Assembly (NCBI RefSeq): GCF_003674065.1
Contig: NZ_RDBE01000007.1
Coordinates: 440,085-504,084 of the forward strand
Direction: 5' to 3'
Length of the DNA: 64,000 bases
Origin: Nocardioides mangrovicus
GTDB taxonomy: Bacteria; Actinomycetota; Actinomycetes; Propionibacteriales; Nocardioidaceae
Notes under the pieces: model-generated
What the model saw: the letters and a program-made list of their open reading frames with translations, nothing else
Databases searched by the model: none
Told to the model about the DNA's origin: nothing
Shown here: one piece after another, positions 1 to 8,651 of the stretch
Numbering within the stretch: the stretch's first letter is position 1
Layout: every line of letters starts with the position of its first letter
Program-made: the position numbers and the translations under genes

Positions 1-1202
<1,202 letters not shown>

Positions 1203-1303
1203 CGAGGACATCCTCCTCGACGCACCTCGATCAGTCGTCGCCGACCCGCAGCCACGCCGAGCAGAGCTCGACGCTCACGGGGTCGGCCGTCACCTGCGGG
1301 GCG

Positions 1304-1828
1304 TCACCGTGCCGGGCCGCGGACGGCGTAGACCCGCTCGCCCCGGGGCGTGAGGACCTCGGGAAGCAGCGCGAAGCCGGCCCGCTCGGCCACCCGGAGC
1401 GAAGCCTCGTTGTCGCCGTCGATCTCGAGGCGGAGCTCGGCCAGCGCGAGACCACTGAACGCCCACTCGCGTGCGAGCGCCACGGCCCGGGTGGCTGCTC
1501 CGCGACCCCGGGCGGCCGGGAAGACGGTGTAGGCGAGGGTGGCCACGGTGTCGCTGCGGAACTGCACGGAGAGCAGTCCGAGCGGAGCATCGGTGCCCAC
1601 GTCGGCGATGACCAGGGGGGCCGCCGTCCCACGCCCGAAGGCCTCCTCCACACGGCGCAGGCTGGCCTCGGCGTCGTCCGCATTCGGCGGGGGAGCGTCG
1701 AGCCAGCGCAAGCTCTCCGGGTCGTTCACGCCGCTCGCGATCGCGGGAACGTCCGAGATGCGTCGCCGACGCAGACGGATCTCACCGTCGTCGAGCTGCG
1801 GCGGGTCCGGCACCGGGGTGGATCGCAC
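1304..1828 (-). CDS. GNAT family N-acetyltransferase (RimJ/RimL-like)
   Basis: 174 residues starting at a GTG. The protein has the GNAT layout: an N-terminal strand with the IRLRRRRISDVPAI pattern, a central strand around VATLAYTVFPAARGRGAAT that holds the R-G-x-G acetyl-CoA loop, and the terminal DNEASLRVAERAGF helix. Similarity is closest to RimJ/RimL-type enzymes that acetylate protein or small-molecule amines. The substrate cannot be told. A TAGCGT -10 element ends 6 nt before the GTG, so the message is probably leaderless. It is divergent from the PPK2 gene and shares overlapping promoter bases with it. Confidence 0.85.
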   Translation of the reverse strand: MRSTPVPDPPQLDDGEIRLRRRRISDVPAIASGVNDPESLRWLDAPPPNADDAEASLRRVEEAFGRGTAAPLVIADVGTDAPLGLLSVQFRSDTVATLAYTVFPAARGRGAATRAVALAREWAFSGLALAELRLEIDGDNEASLRVAERAGFALLPEVLTPRGERVYAVRGPAR

Positions 1829-1834
1829 GGCACG

Positions 1835-1844
1835 ACGCTAGCCT
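1835..1844. promoter_or_regulatory. Overlapping divergent -10 elements (GNAT / PPK2)
   Basis: On the plus strand TAGCCT at 1839-1844 is followed after 6 nt by the PPK2 ATG at 1851. On the minus strand TAGCGT (complement of 1835-1840) is followed after 6 nt by the GTG at 1828. The two hexamers share the TA at 1839-1840 inside a CTAG core. Both spacings fit leaderless transcripts. Confidence 0.6.
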
Positions 1845-1850
1845 CGGCGC

Positions 1851-2696
1851 ATGCCGACGTCCCTCATAGACCGTCTCCAGCTCCCGGCGGGCCCGGTGAG
1901 CCTGGCCGACCACGACCCGTCCGCCACCCCCGGCCTCAAGGGCGGCAAGGCCGAGGGCAAGGCCGCGCTCGAGGCCATGGACCCCGAGCTGTTCGACCTG
2001 GAGGAGAAGCTGCTCGCGGGTGGCTACGTCGGAGACCCGCGGCGCGTGCTGGTGGTGCTACAGGGGATGGACACCAGCGGGAAGGGCGGGGTGCTCAAGC
2101 ACGCGGCCGGGGTGTTCAACCCCTCGGCGCTGCGGATCACCTCCTTCGGCAAGCCCACCGAGGAGGAGCGCGCCCACGACTTCCTCTGGCGCGTCGAGCG
2201 GGCGGTGCCGGCGGCCGGCCGGATCGGCTTCTTCGACCGCTCCCACTACGAGGACGTGCTCATCCAGCGGGTGCACCAGATGGCCGAGCCGGCGGAGATC
2301 GAGCGCCGCTACGGCGCGATCAACGACTTCGAGCAGCGGCTGGTCGAGGCGGGCACCACCGTCGTCAAGTGCATGCTGCACATCTCGCCCGACACCCAGA
2401 AGGAGCGGCTGCTGAGCCGCCTGGAGACCCCCCACAAGCAGTGGAAGTTCAACCCCGGCGACGTCGACGAGCGAGCCGTCTGGCCGGCCTACACCGAGGC
2501 CTACGAGATCGCCCTGGAGCGGTGCAACACCGAGGCGGCCCCCTGGTTCGTCGTGCCCAGCGACCACAAGTGGTACCGCAACTGGGCCGTGGCCACCCTG
2601 GCCCTCGAGGCGCTGCGTGGGCTCGACCTGGGGTGGCCGAAGCCGAGCTACGACGTCGACGTCCAGCGGGCCCGGCTGGTCGGCGAGACGTGGTAG
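1851..2696 (+). CDS. ppk2: Polyphosphate kinase 2 family (polyP:nucleotide phosphotransferase)
   Basis: 281 residues of the PPK2 family, P-loop kinases that use polyphosphate to phosphorylate nucleotides. Visible motifs are the Walker A loop LQGMDTSGKGG near residue 70, the DRSHYEDV Walker B region near residue 130, and the family's KQWKFNPGD lid segment followed by W-AYTEAYE. The single-domain length fits class I or III enzymes; the direction and preferred nucleotide cannot be told. The ATG lies 6 nt after TAGCCT, so the mRNA is probably leaderless. The gene heads a tight operon: the next start (GTG 2690) overlaps its last codons, linking it to the HipA-like kinase and DUF3037 genes. Confidence 0.92.
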   Translation: MPTSLIDRLQLPAGPVSLADHDPSATPGLKGGKAEGKAALEAMDPELFDLEEKLLAGGYVGDPRRVLVVLQGMDTSGKGGVLKHAAGVFNPSALRITSFGKPTEEERAHDFLWRVERAVPAAGRIGFFDRSHYEDVLIQRVHQMAEPAEIERRYGAINDFEQRLVEAGTTVVKCMLHISPDTQKERLLSRLETPHKQWKFNPGDVDERAVWPAYTEAYEIALERCNTEAAPWFVVPSDHKWYRNWAVATLALEALRGLDLGWPKPSYDVDVQRARLVGETW

Positions 2697-3460
2697 TCGC
2701 TGCCGGTCTCCAGCAGGTCCGGGCCACCCGCTACGTCGCGCCGCTGCGCGAGGGCGGCTCGCTGCCCGGACTGGTGGAGGCCGACGACCTGGGCATCTAC
2801 GTCACCAAGTTCCGCGGCGCCGGCCAGGGTGTCAACGTGCTGGTGGCCGAGGTGGTGGTGGCCGGTCTCGCCCGGGCGCTCGGGCTGGACACGCCGCGCC
2901 AGGTCACCGTCGAGCTCACCGAGCCGATCGCGCGCTACGAGGCCGACGAGGAGGTGCAGGACCTGCTGCAGGCCAGCCTCGGCTCGAACCTGGGCGTCGA
3001 CTTCCTGCCCGGCTCGTTCGGGTTCGACACCAGCCACGTGGTGGGTGAGGACTTCGCCGGCCGGCTGCTGTGGCTCGACTCCTTCGTCGCCAACGTCGAC
3101 CGCTCGTGGCGCAACCCCAATCTGCTGGTCTGGCACGGCCGGCCGTGGCTGATCGACCACGGCGCGGCGCTGTACTTCCACCACGGCTGGACCGGCGGCG
3201 TCGGCTCGCCGGAGCGGTTCGCCGCCCAGCCCTACGACGTCGGCGACCACGTGCTGGCGCGAAGGGTCGCCGCCGCCCGCACGGTGGACGAGGTGTGCGC
3301 GGCCGCGGTGGACGACGGTGTCCTGCGCTCGGTGGTCGCCGACGTGCCGGACGCCTGGCTGACGTCGGTGCCGGGGACCGAGACCCCGGAGGCGTTGCGC
3401 TCGGTCTACGTGGAGTTCCTGCGCGCGCGGCGCGACGGCGGACGGCCGTGGCTGCCGTGA
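2690..3460 (+). CDS. HipA-like protein kinase, no HipB partner
   Basis: 256 residues from a GTG that overlaps the PPK2 stop by 7 nt. It resembles the catalytic half of HipA serine/threonine kinases. A putative ATP-binding Lys is in YVTKF (K40), an alpha-C Glu in LVAEVVVAGLARALGL, the catalytic loop is NVDRSWRNPN (D137, N142) and the metal site is LIDHG (D156). The N-terminal HipA domain and a HipB antitoxin are absent. The following DUF3037 gene starts inside its stop codon. HipA-like plus DUF3037 pairs recur in Actinobacteria, but to my knowledge their function is not established. No toxin activity should be assumed. Confidence 0.8.
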   Translation: MVVAAGLQQVRATRYVAPLREGGSLPGLVEADDLGIYVTKFRGAGQGVNVLVAEVVVAGLARALGLDTPRQVTVELTEPIARYEADEEVQDLLQASLGSNLGVDFLPGSFGFDTSHVVGEDFAGRLLWLDSFVANVDRSWRNPNLLVWHGRPWLIDHGAALYFHHGWTGGVGSPERFAAQPYDVGDHVLARRVAAARTVDEVCAAAVDDGVLRSVVADVPDAWLTSVPGTETPEALRSVYVEFLRARRDGGRPWLP

Positions 3461-3831
3461 ACCCCTACCAGTACGTCACGCTGCGCTGCGTGCCGCGCGT
3501 GGACCGCGAGGAGTTCGTCAACGTCGGCGTGGTGCTCTACTGCCAGGCCACCGGCTTCCTGGACTGCCGCTGCGACGTCGCCGTCGAACGGCTGCGGGCA
3601 CTCGCGCCCGGCGTGGACGTCGAGGCGGTCTACGCCGGGCTGCGGTTCGTCGAGGGCGTCTGCCGTGGCGAGGAGGACCTGGGCGAGGTGGCCGGTCGCG
3701 ACCTCTCCACCCGGTTCGGCTTCCTCAAGGCCCCGCGCTCGACCGTCGTGCAACCGGGCCCGGTGCACGGCGGCCTGACCGAGGACCCCGCCGCCGAGCT
3801 GGGGCGGCTGCTCGAGGCGCTGGTCAGGTAG
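3457..3831 (+). CDS. DUF3037 domain protein, partner of HipA-like kinase
   Basis: 124 residues starting at GTG 3457, which overlaps the kinase TGA by 4 nt (GTGA); a GTG at 3448 is the alternative. The opening YQYVTLRCVPRVDREEFVNV is typical of DUF3037, followed by a VGVVLYC stretch. The family has no known biochemical role. Strict coupling to the kinase implies they are made together and may form a complex or an enzyme-substrate pair. That is inference. It converges on the photolyase-like gene with only 8 nt between the ends. Confidence 0.8.
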   Translation: MNPYQYVTLRCVPRVDREEFVNVGVVLYCQATGFLDCRCDVAVERLRALAPGVDVEAVYAGLRFVEGVCRGEEDLGEVAGRDLSTRFGFLKAPRSTVVQPGPVHGGLTEDPAAELGRLLEALVR

Positions 3832-3839
3832 CGCGAGCC

Positions 3840-5300
3840 TCACAGCCAGGGTGAGGCGGCCTTCGTGTGCGCGGCCTTCTTCGCCGCGTCGAGGCCGTCG
3901 TAGTGGCGCACCGCGAAGTTCGAGCGGGCGTTGTGCTCGAAGACGTCGCGGTGGTCGCGCACGAAGGTCCAGTACAGCCCGTCCCAGGCGGCATCCCAGT
4001 CCCCGCGGGGGAAGTCGCTCATCTTGCGCAGGTAGTTCGAGCCGGAGACGTAGGGCTTGGTGGTGATGGCCTCGCCGGCGGCGAACTGGCTCATGGCGTA
4101 GACGTTCGGCACCATCACCCAGTCGTAGGCGTCGACGAACATCTCCATGAACCACTCGTAGACGGCGTCCGGGTCGGTGCGCATCAGACACATCGCGTTG
4201 CCGAGCACCATCAGCCGCTCGATGTGGTGGCACCAACCGTGCTCGAGCACGCGCTCGACCACCCGGTCGATCGGGGCCAGGCCGACCTCGGCGGTCCACC
4301 AGCCCTCGGCGAGCGGGCGGGTGTGCACGAGCCGGTTGCCCGAGCGCATCCGGCGTCCGTAGTGGTGGTAGGTGGCGCGCATGTACTCCCGCCAGCCGAT
4401 CAGCTGACGGACGAATCCCTCCAGCGACGCCAGCTCGACGCCGTCGACCTCCAGCGCCCGGTCCAGGACGTCATGTGGGTCGAGCAGCCCGATGTTGAGG
4501 CCCGGCGTGATCGCGGAGTGGAACAGGAACGGCTGGTCGGCGGCGATCGCGTCTTCGTAGGGGCCGAACTGCTCGAACCGCTCGGCCAGGAACGCCCGGT
4601 AGCCGGCCGCGGCCTCGTCGTGGGAGGTCGGCCAGTGGAAGGCGGTGGCGTCGCCGGGGTTGTCGGGGAACCGCTCGCGCACCCAGTCGATGGCCTCGTC
4701 CACCTCCGGCACCCGTGCGGGCCACGCGACCTCGGGCACCGGGTGGTCCTTCGGGAGCTTCTTGCGGTTCTCGGGGTCGAAGGACCACTGCCCACCGACC
4801 GGCCGGTCGCCCTCGACCAGCACGTCGAGCCGCTGGCGCTGCCAGGAGTAGAAGTGCTGCATGCGCGCCGGGTGGGCGCCGAACCACTCGTGCAGCTGCT
4901 GGCGCGTGGTGAGGAAGTTCGGCGACTCCAGCACGTCGTCGCCGCGCAGTTCGTAGCCCGCATCCGTCAGGGCGGCGGTGCAGTCGCGCGCGAGCCAGTC
5001 GTCGACCACGTCGTAGACACGGACCCGGTCGGGCCGCAGCCGCTCGAGCACCTCGACCAACCGGCTGCCGCTCGCCGACCGGCCGTCGGTCTCGACCACC
5101 TCGACGTCGTAGCCGGCCTCGCGCAGCCGGGTCGCGAAGCGCCGCATCGAGGCCCGGTGCAGCACCAGCTTCTGGGTGTGGAACCGGTACTGGCGGAAGA
5201 ACAGGTCGTCCTCGACCATCACGAAGGTGGTGCCCGCGGCTGCCTGCAGGTGCTGGGCGAAGAGCTGGTGTGGGTACACCAGCCGAACGGGTCGGCTCAT
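3840..5300 (-). CDS. Cryptochrome/photolyase family protein (FeS-BCP type lacking cluster cysteines)
   Basis: 486 residues of the deoxyribodipyrimidine photolyase-related (PhrB/CryB, FeS-BCP) branch, flavoproteins that repair UV photoproducts or sense light. The N-terminal VRLVYPHQLF Rossmann domain is followed by the helical FAD domain with GWREYMRATY, HHIERLMVLGNAMCL, DAYDWVMVPNVYAMSQFA and TKPYVSGSNYL. Agrobacterium PhrB binds a [4Fe-4S] cluster through an MNCL-type Cys and a C-x2-C...C loop after SDY. Here these read GLAPI and SDFPRGDWDAAW, so all four ligands are missing. TAGGCT ends 7 nt before the ATG and overlaps the -10 of the divergent methyltransferase. Confidence 0.87.
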   Translation of the reverse strand: MSRPVRLVYPHQLFAQHLQAAAGTTFVMVEDDLFFRQYRFHTQKLVLHRASMRRFATRLREAGYDVEVVETDGRSASGSRLVEVLERLRPDRVRVYDVVDDWLARDCTAALTDAGYELRGDDVLESPNFLTTRQQLHEWFGAHPARMQHFYSWQRQRLDVLVEGDRPVGGQWSFDPENRKKLPKDHPVPEVAWPARVPEVDEAIDWVRERFPDNPGDATAFHWPTSHDEAAAGYRAFLAERFEQFGPYEDAIAADQPFLFHSAITPGLNIGLLDPHDVLDRALEVDGVELASLEGFVRQLIGWREYMRATYHHYGRRMRSGNRLVHTRPLAEGWWTAEVGLAPIDRVVERVLEHGWCHHIERLMVLGNAMCLMRTDPDAVYEWFMEMFVDAYDWVMVPNVYAMSQFAAGEAITTKPYVSGSNYLRKMSDFPRGDWDAAWDGLYWTFVRDHRDVFEHNARSNFAVRHYDGLDAAKKAAHTKAASPWL

Positions 5301-5307
5301 CTCCGCG

Positions 5308-5317
5308 AGCCTAGATT
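5308..5317. promoter_or_regulatory. Overlapping divergent -10 elements (photolyase-like / methyltransferase)
   Basis: Plus-strand TAGATT (5312-5317) is 7 nt before the ATG at 5325. Minus-strand TAGGCT (complement of 5308-5313) is 7 nt before the ATG at 5300. They share the TA at 5312-5313 in a CTAG core. Only 24 nt separate the two start codons. Confidence 0.6.
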
Positions 5318-5324
5318 GGGAACC

Positions 5325-6080
5325 ATGGCGTACCCCTCACCCCGCAGTCTGAGCTTCGGATCGGTCGCCGAGCGCTACGAGCGCTACCGGCCCGGCTACG
5401 GCGACGACGTGGTCGACCTGCTGCTGGCCAGCGGCCCGTCGTCGGCGATCGAGGTCGGCGCGGGCACCGGCAAGGCCACCCGCGTGGTCGCGGCTCGCGG
5501 AGTGCCGGTGAGCGCCGTCGAGCCCGACCCCGACATGGCCGCCGTGCTCGCGCGCACGACGGCGGGGCTGCCGGTGACGATCGTGCCCACCACCTTCGAG
5601 CAGCTCCACGCCGAGCCGGTCGACCTGCTCTACGCCGCCGCGGCGTTCCACTGGACCGACCCCGACACCCGCTGGCAGCACGCGGCGGAGCTGCTGGTGC
5701 CGGGCGGCTGGTTCGGCTGCCTGGGCGGACCGACGAACATCGCCGACGAGGCACTCGACGCCGAGGTCGGCCGGGTGCGCCGTGAGGCCGTGGGTGGTGA
5801 GCGCACCTCCGGTGCCCGCGGCAGCGACGACGGCACCGCGTGGCCGGCCAACGAGCTGCGGGACTCACCGCTCTTCGACGAGGTCGTCGAGCACGACCTG
5901 ACCCGGTTCTACGACCTGGCCGCCGACGACCTGATCGGCCAGATGTCGACGGTCTCGGCGTTCATCGTGCTGCCCGACGCCCAGCGCGACGACGTGCTGG
6001 GCCGGATCCGGGCGATGCTGCCCGACCCGGTGCCGGTGCGACGCGACCTGCAGCTGCACCTGGCCCGGCGGGTGGCATGA
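5325..6080 (+). CDS. Class I SAM-dependent methyltransferase
   Basis: 251 residues with a type 11 methyltransferase fold. Motif I is AIEVGAGTGKATR near residue 42, an acidic ribose-binding turn is in AVEPDPDM, and AAAAFHWTDPDTRW is the post-II segment usual in this subfamily. The N-terminal SFGSVAERYERYRPGY is also characteristic. The methyl acceptor is unknown. The ATG lies 7 nt after a TAGATT -10, suggesting a leaderless mRNA. Its stop overlaps the next start as ATGA, so it is translated with the DUF3237 protein. Confidence 0.85.
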   Translation: MAYPSPRSLSFGSVAERYERYRPGYGDDVVDLLLASGPSSAIEVGAGTGKATRVVAARGVPVSAVEPDPDMAAVLARTTAGLPVTIVPTTFEQLHAEPVDLLYAAAAFHWTDPDTRWQHAAELLVPGGWFGCLGGPTNIADEALDAEVGRVRREAVGGERTSGARGSDDGTAWPANELRDSPLFDEVVEHDLTRFYDLAADDLIGQMSTVSAFIVLPDAQRDDVLGRIRAMLPDPVPVRRDLQLHLARRVA

Positions 6081-6535
6081 CGCCGCCCGCGCTCGTGTTC
6101 GTAGCCACCGCGCTGGTCGACGTCGGCGCACCGGTCGCGGTGGGGGGCGCCAACGGTCGGCTGCGGCGGATGATCCCGATCGAGGGCGGCACCGTGAGCT
6201 TCGCCAGCGGTCGCACCGGCACCGTCCGGCCCGGCGGCGCCGACTGGCAGGACGCCGACGCCGAGTTCATCGAGCTTTCGGCCCGCTATGCGGTCGACCT
6301 CGACACCGGCGGCCTGCTGCTGGTGGAGAACGACGGCGTCCGCACCACCTCCGCGGAGACCGGCCAGGCCCTGCTGCGCGGCGAGCCGGTCGACCCCGAG
6401 CAGGTCTACATGCGCACCGTGGCCCGGTTCAGCACCGACGACCCCGAGCTGGCGCCCCTCGCGCGCCGGATCGTGCTCGGCGTGGGCCGGCGCCGGCCCG
6501 CGAGCGTCGAGATCGACTTCTACGAGGTGCGCTGA
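6077..6535 (+). CDS. DUF3237 domain protein
   Basis: 152 residues starting at the ATG inside the methyltransferase ATGA overlap. It has the beta-rich DUF3237 pattern: a start like ALVFVATALVDVGAPVAVG, then GGTVSFASGRTGTVRPGGADWQ, and a terminal VEIDFYEVR. The length matches the family. No enzymatic role is established for DUF3237. Coupling to the methyltransferase suggests a shared small-molecule pathway, which is inference. The gene ends 1 nt from the convergent cyanase stop. Confidence 0.75.
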   Translation: MTPPALVFVATALVDVGAPVAVGGANGRLRRMIPIEGGTVSFASGRTGTVRPGGADWQDADAEFIELSARYAVDLDTGGLLLVENDGVRTTSAETGQALLRGEPVDPEQVYMRTVARFSTDDPELAPLARRIVLGVGRRRPASVEIDFYEVR

Positions 6536-6536
6536 G

Positions 6537-6977
6537 CTACCAGGCGTAGTCGAGGAACTTGCCGTCGAAGGTGACGACCACCCGGTCGCCGCCGGGATCC
6601 GGACGGCGGCTGACGTCAAGCTTGAAGTTGATGGCGCTCATGATGCCGTCGCCGAACTCCTCGTGGATCAGCTCCTTGATGGCCGGCCCGTAGACCGCGA
6701 GCGCCTCGTGGAAGCGGTAGATCGTGGGGTCGCTGGCCAGCTCCGGCTCGGCCGTGCGGTAGGGCTGGCGCTGCAGCAGCGCGACGTCGGCGGGGTCCAG
6801 GTCCAGCAGCGCCCCGGCCCGCTCGGCCAGGTCCTTCGGCACCGGGTGCATCCCGAACAGCGCCGAGACGGTCCACTCCTTCGGCCGGTCGAGCGTGTCG
6901 GCGATCTCCGACCAGGTGAGCCCGGCGGATTGCTTGGCGGTCAGGACACGCTCACGGAGCTCGGCTGCTGCACTCAT
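6537..6977 (-). CDS. cynS: Cyanate hydratase (cyanase)
   Basis: 146 residues, full length for cyanase, which turns cyanate and bicarbonate into ammonia and CO2. The N-terminal helix-turn-helix-like domain (SWEIA-type SEIADTLDRPKEWTVSALFG) precedes the catalytic domain. The catalytic trio is visible: Arg and Glu in TIYRFHEAL and Ser in DGIMSAINFKL. A TAGCCT -10 ends 6 nt before the ATG. No cynT carbonic anhydrase or cynR regulator is adjacent, so it probably acts as a stand-alone detoxification or nitrogen-scavenging enzyme. Confidence 0.95.
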   Translation of the reverse strand: MSAAAELRERVLTAKQSAGLTWSEIADTLDRPKEWTVSALFGMHPVPKDLAERAGALLDLDPADVALLQRQPYRTAEPELASDPTIYRFHEALAVYGPAIKELIHEEFGDGIMSAINFKLDVSRRPDPGGDRVVVTFDGKFLDYAW

Positions 6978-6983
6978 GGTCTC

Positions 6984-6989
6984 AGGCTA
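6984..6989 (-). promoter_or_regulatory. -10 element of cynS
   Basis: The complement of 6984-6989 reads TAGCCT and ends 6 nt before the cynS ATG, the leaderless arrangement seen at many genes of this window. Confidence 0.5.
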
Positions 6990-7035
6990 GGTCGCTTGGA
7001 TGACAGCGGCGTGACGCGAGCCGTGGGCGCTGTGC

Positions 7036-7115
7036 TTCCCACGACGAATGGATGGTTCCCACGGGTCGTACGTCGTGGGAACCATCCGTTCACCATGGTG
7101 CCGTGGTGAACGGAC
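7036..7115. repeat. 80-bp double-hairpin intergenic repeat, copy 1
   Basis: This 80-bp stretch is the reverse complement of 56797-56876 with roughly ten mismatches. It holds two inverted repeats: GGATGGTTCCCAC / GTGGGAACCATCC (13-bp arms) and GTTCACCA / TGGTGAAC around a GGTGCC core. It lies between cynS and the chelatase gene, with no coding sequence around it (6978-7158). The same GGTGCC-centred hairpin recurs at 27805 and 53257. Confidence 0.8.
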
Positions 7116-7158
7116 GACCCGGGCCAGCGGCGTCCACCCCGTAGCGACCCGGCCGCCG

Positions 7159-7902
7159 CTACACCGGGACGAGCTCGACGGCACCCACGGCGTAGCGGGC
7201 CAGGATGGCGCGGGCCAGCACCGGGTCGGCGCCCAGCGGCTCGGAGACGGCGACGGCGCCGGCCTCCAGGGCCAGCTCGGCGGCCCGGTCGGGCAGGAAC
7301 CCGGGTGCCAGGAACATCGAGGCGACGGCGACGTGGCGGCGGCCCTGCTGCCAGAAGGCGCGCACGGCCTCCCCGGTGGCCGGGGGAGTGGCCGAGGCGT
7401 AGGCCGCCCGCACCGGCAGCCGGTGCCGGGCACCCCAGATGCGCGCGAGCCGAGCGACCGCGGCGTTGGCCAGGGCGTCGCTGGAGCCGGCCGCGGCCAG
7501 CACCAGGGCGTCGAGCTCGCGCACGCGGGCCGTGCTGAGGGCGTCGCGCAGTCGGCGGTCGAGCACCTCGAGGTACTCGGCCTCCAGCCCGAGCACCTTG
7601 CTGGCGCGGATCTTCAGCGACGGGTGCCGCTCGGTGGCGGCCTGCACGCCCGCGGGGACGTCGACCTTCGCGTGGTAGGCCTCGCTCAGCAGCAGCGGCA
7701 CGACGACGATCTCCTCGACGCCGCGGCGCACGAGCCGGTCGACGACAGTGTCCAGCGAGGGCATGGAGAGCTCGAGGTAGGCCGGCTCGACGACCAGGTC
7801 TGGGCGCAGCGCTCGGACCTCGCCGACCAGCTGGGCGACGGTGGCGGCGTGCCGCGGGTCGCGGCTGCCGTGGGCGAGCGTGACGATGGCAGGGGCGGTC
7901 AT
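7159..7902 (-). CDS. Sirohydrochlorin ferrochelatase, CbiX family
   Basis: 247 residues with two CbiX-like halves. The N-terminal TLAHGSRDPRH carries the metal-binding His, and LLLSEAYHAKVDVP the second His. In the cysG-less Actinobacteria this chelatase inserts Fe into sirohydrochlorin to make siroheme. The position, 2 nt after cysH in the operon headed by the siroheme-dependent sulfite reductase, supports iron rather than cobalt. The M. tuberculosis equivalent follows nirA and cysH in the same way (che1). The second half lacks a clear His pair. Confidence 0.88.
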   Translation of the reverse strand: MTAPAIVTLAHGSRDPRHAATVAQLVGEVRALRPDLVVEPAYLELSMPSLDTVVDRLVRRGVEEIVVVPLLLSEAYHAKVDVPAGVQAATERHPSLKIRASKVLGLEAEYLEVLDRRLRDALSTARVRELDALVLAAAGSSDALANAAVARLARIWGARHRLPVRAAYASATPPATGEAVRAFWQQGRRHVAVASMFLAPGFLPDRAAELALEAGAVAVSEPLGADPVLARAILARYAVGAVELVPV

Positions 7903-7904
7903 GG

Positions 7905-8651
7905 CTACTGGTTGATCCCGCACTCGGTCTTGTTCAGCCCGGCCCAGCGCCCGCTGCGCGGGTCGGCGCCCTCGGCGACCCGCTGCGTGCACGGCCAGCA
8001 GCCGATGGAGGGGTACCCGTCGTACTGCAGCGGGTTGACCAGGACGCCGTTCTCGGCGATGTAGGCCTCGACCTGGGCGTCGGACCAGCGGGCCAGGGGC
8101 GAGACGCGCACCTTCTGCTTCTTCTCGTCCCAGCCGACGACGGGGGCGATGACCCGGTTGTGGGTCTCCTCCCGGCGCAGCCCGGTGGCCCAGGCGTCGT
8201 AGTTCGCCAGCGTCTTGGCCAGCGGCTGCACCTTGCGCAGCGCGCAGCACAGGTCGGGGTCGCGGGCGAAGAGGTCCTTGCCGTAGGCCGCGTCCTGCTG
8301 GGCCACGGTCTGCTCGGGCGTGACGTTGACCAGGGTGACGTCGAGGGTGGCGGCCACCGCGTCGCGGGTGCCGATGGTCTCGGCGAAGTGGTAGCCGGTG
8401 TCGAGGAACACGACGTCGACGCCCGGGGCGACCTTCGAGGCGAGGTGGGAGAGCACGGCGTCGCCCATCGAGGCCGTGATGGCGAACCGGTCGCCGAAGG
8501 TGGCGACGGCCCACTCCACGATGACCTCGGCGGGGGCGAGCTCGAGCTCGGCGCCGACGTTGTCGACGATCTCGCGCAGCTCCTCGGTGCTGCGTCCGAC
8601 GGTGTCGGAGCCGCGGGCCGCGCGGGCCCGCATGGTGCTGACGGCGGTCAT
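7905..8651 (-). CDS. cysH: Adenylyl-sulfate (APS) reductase, assimilatory, [4Fe-4S] type
   Basis: 248 residues from an ATG preceded by AGGAG. It reduces activated sulfate to sulfite with thioredoxin. The P-loop-like SMGD and LDTGYHFAET are family hallmarks. The pair CCALRK (about residue 135) and CWPC (about residue 217) are the [4Fe-4S] ligands that mark APS reductases rather than PAPS reductases. The catalytic C-terminal Cys is in TECGINQ. The ATG overlaps the stop of the small CysX-like gene as ATGA. The chelatase follows after 2 nt. Confidence 0.94.
   Translation of the reverse strand: MTAVSTMRARAARGSDTVGRSTEELREIVDNVGAELELAPAEVIVEWAVATFGDRFAITASMGDAVLSHLASKVAPGVDVVFLDTGYHFAETIGTRDAVAATLDVTLVNVTPEQTVAQQDAAYGKDLFARDPDLCCALRKVQPLAKTLANYDAWATGLRREETHNRVIAPVVGWDEKKQKVRVSPLARWSDAQVEAYIAENGVLVNPLQYDGYPSIGCWPCTQRVAEGADPRSGRWAGLNKTECGINQ

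Noticed and set aside
2690-3831. Classical HipBA toxin-antitoxin module
   Set aside because: No HipB-like helix-turn-helix gene is adjacent and the HipA N-terminal domain is missing; the partner is DUF3037.
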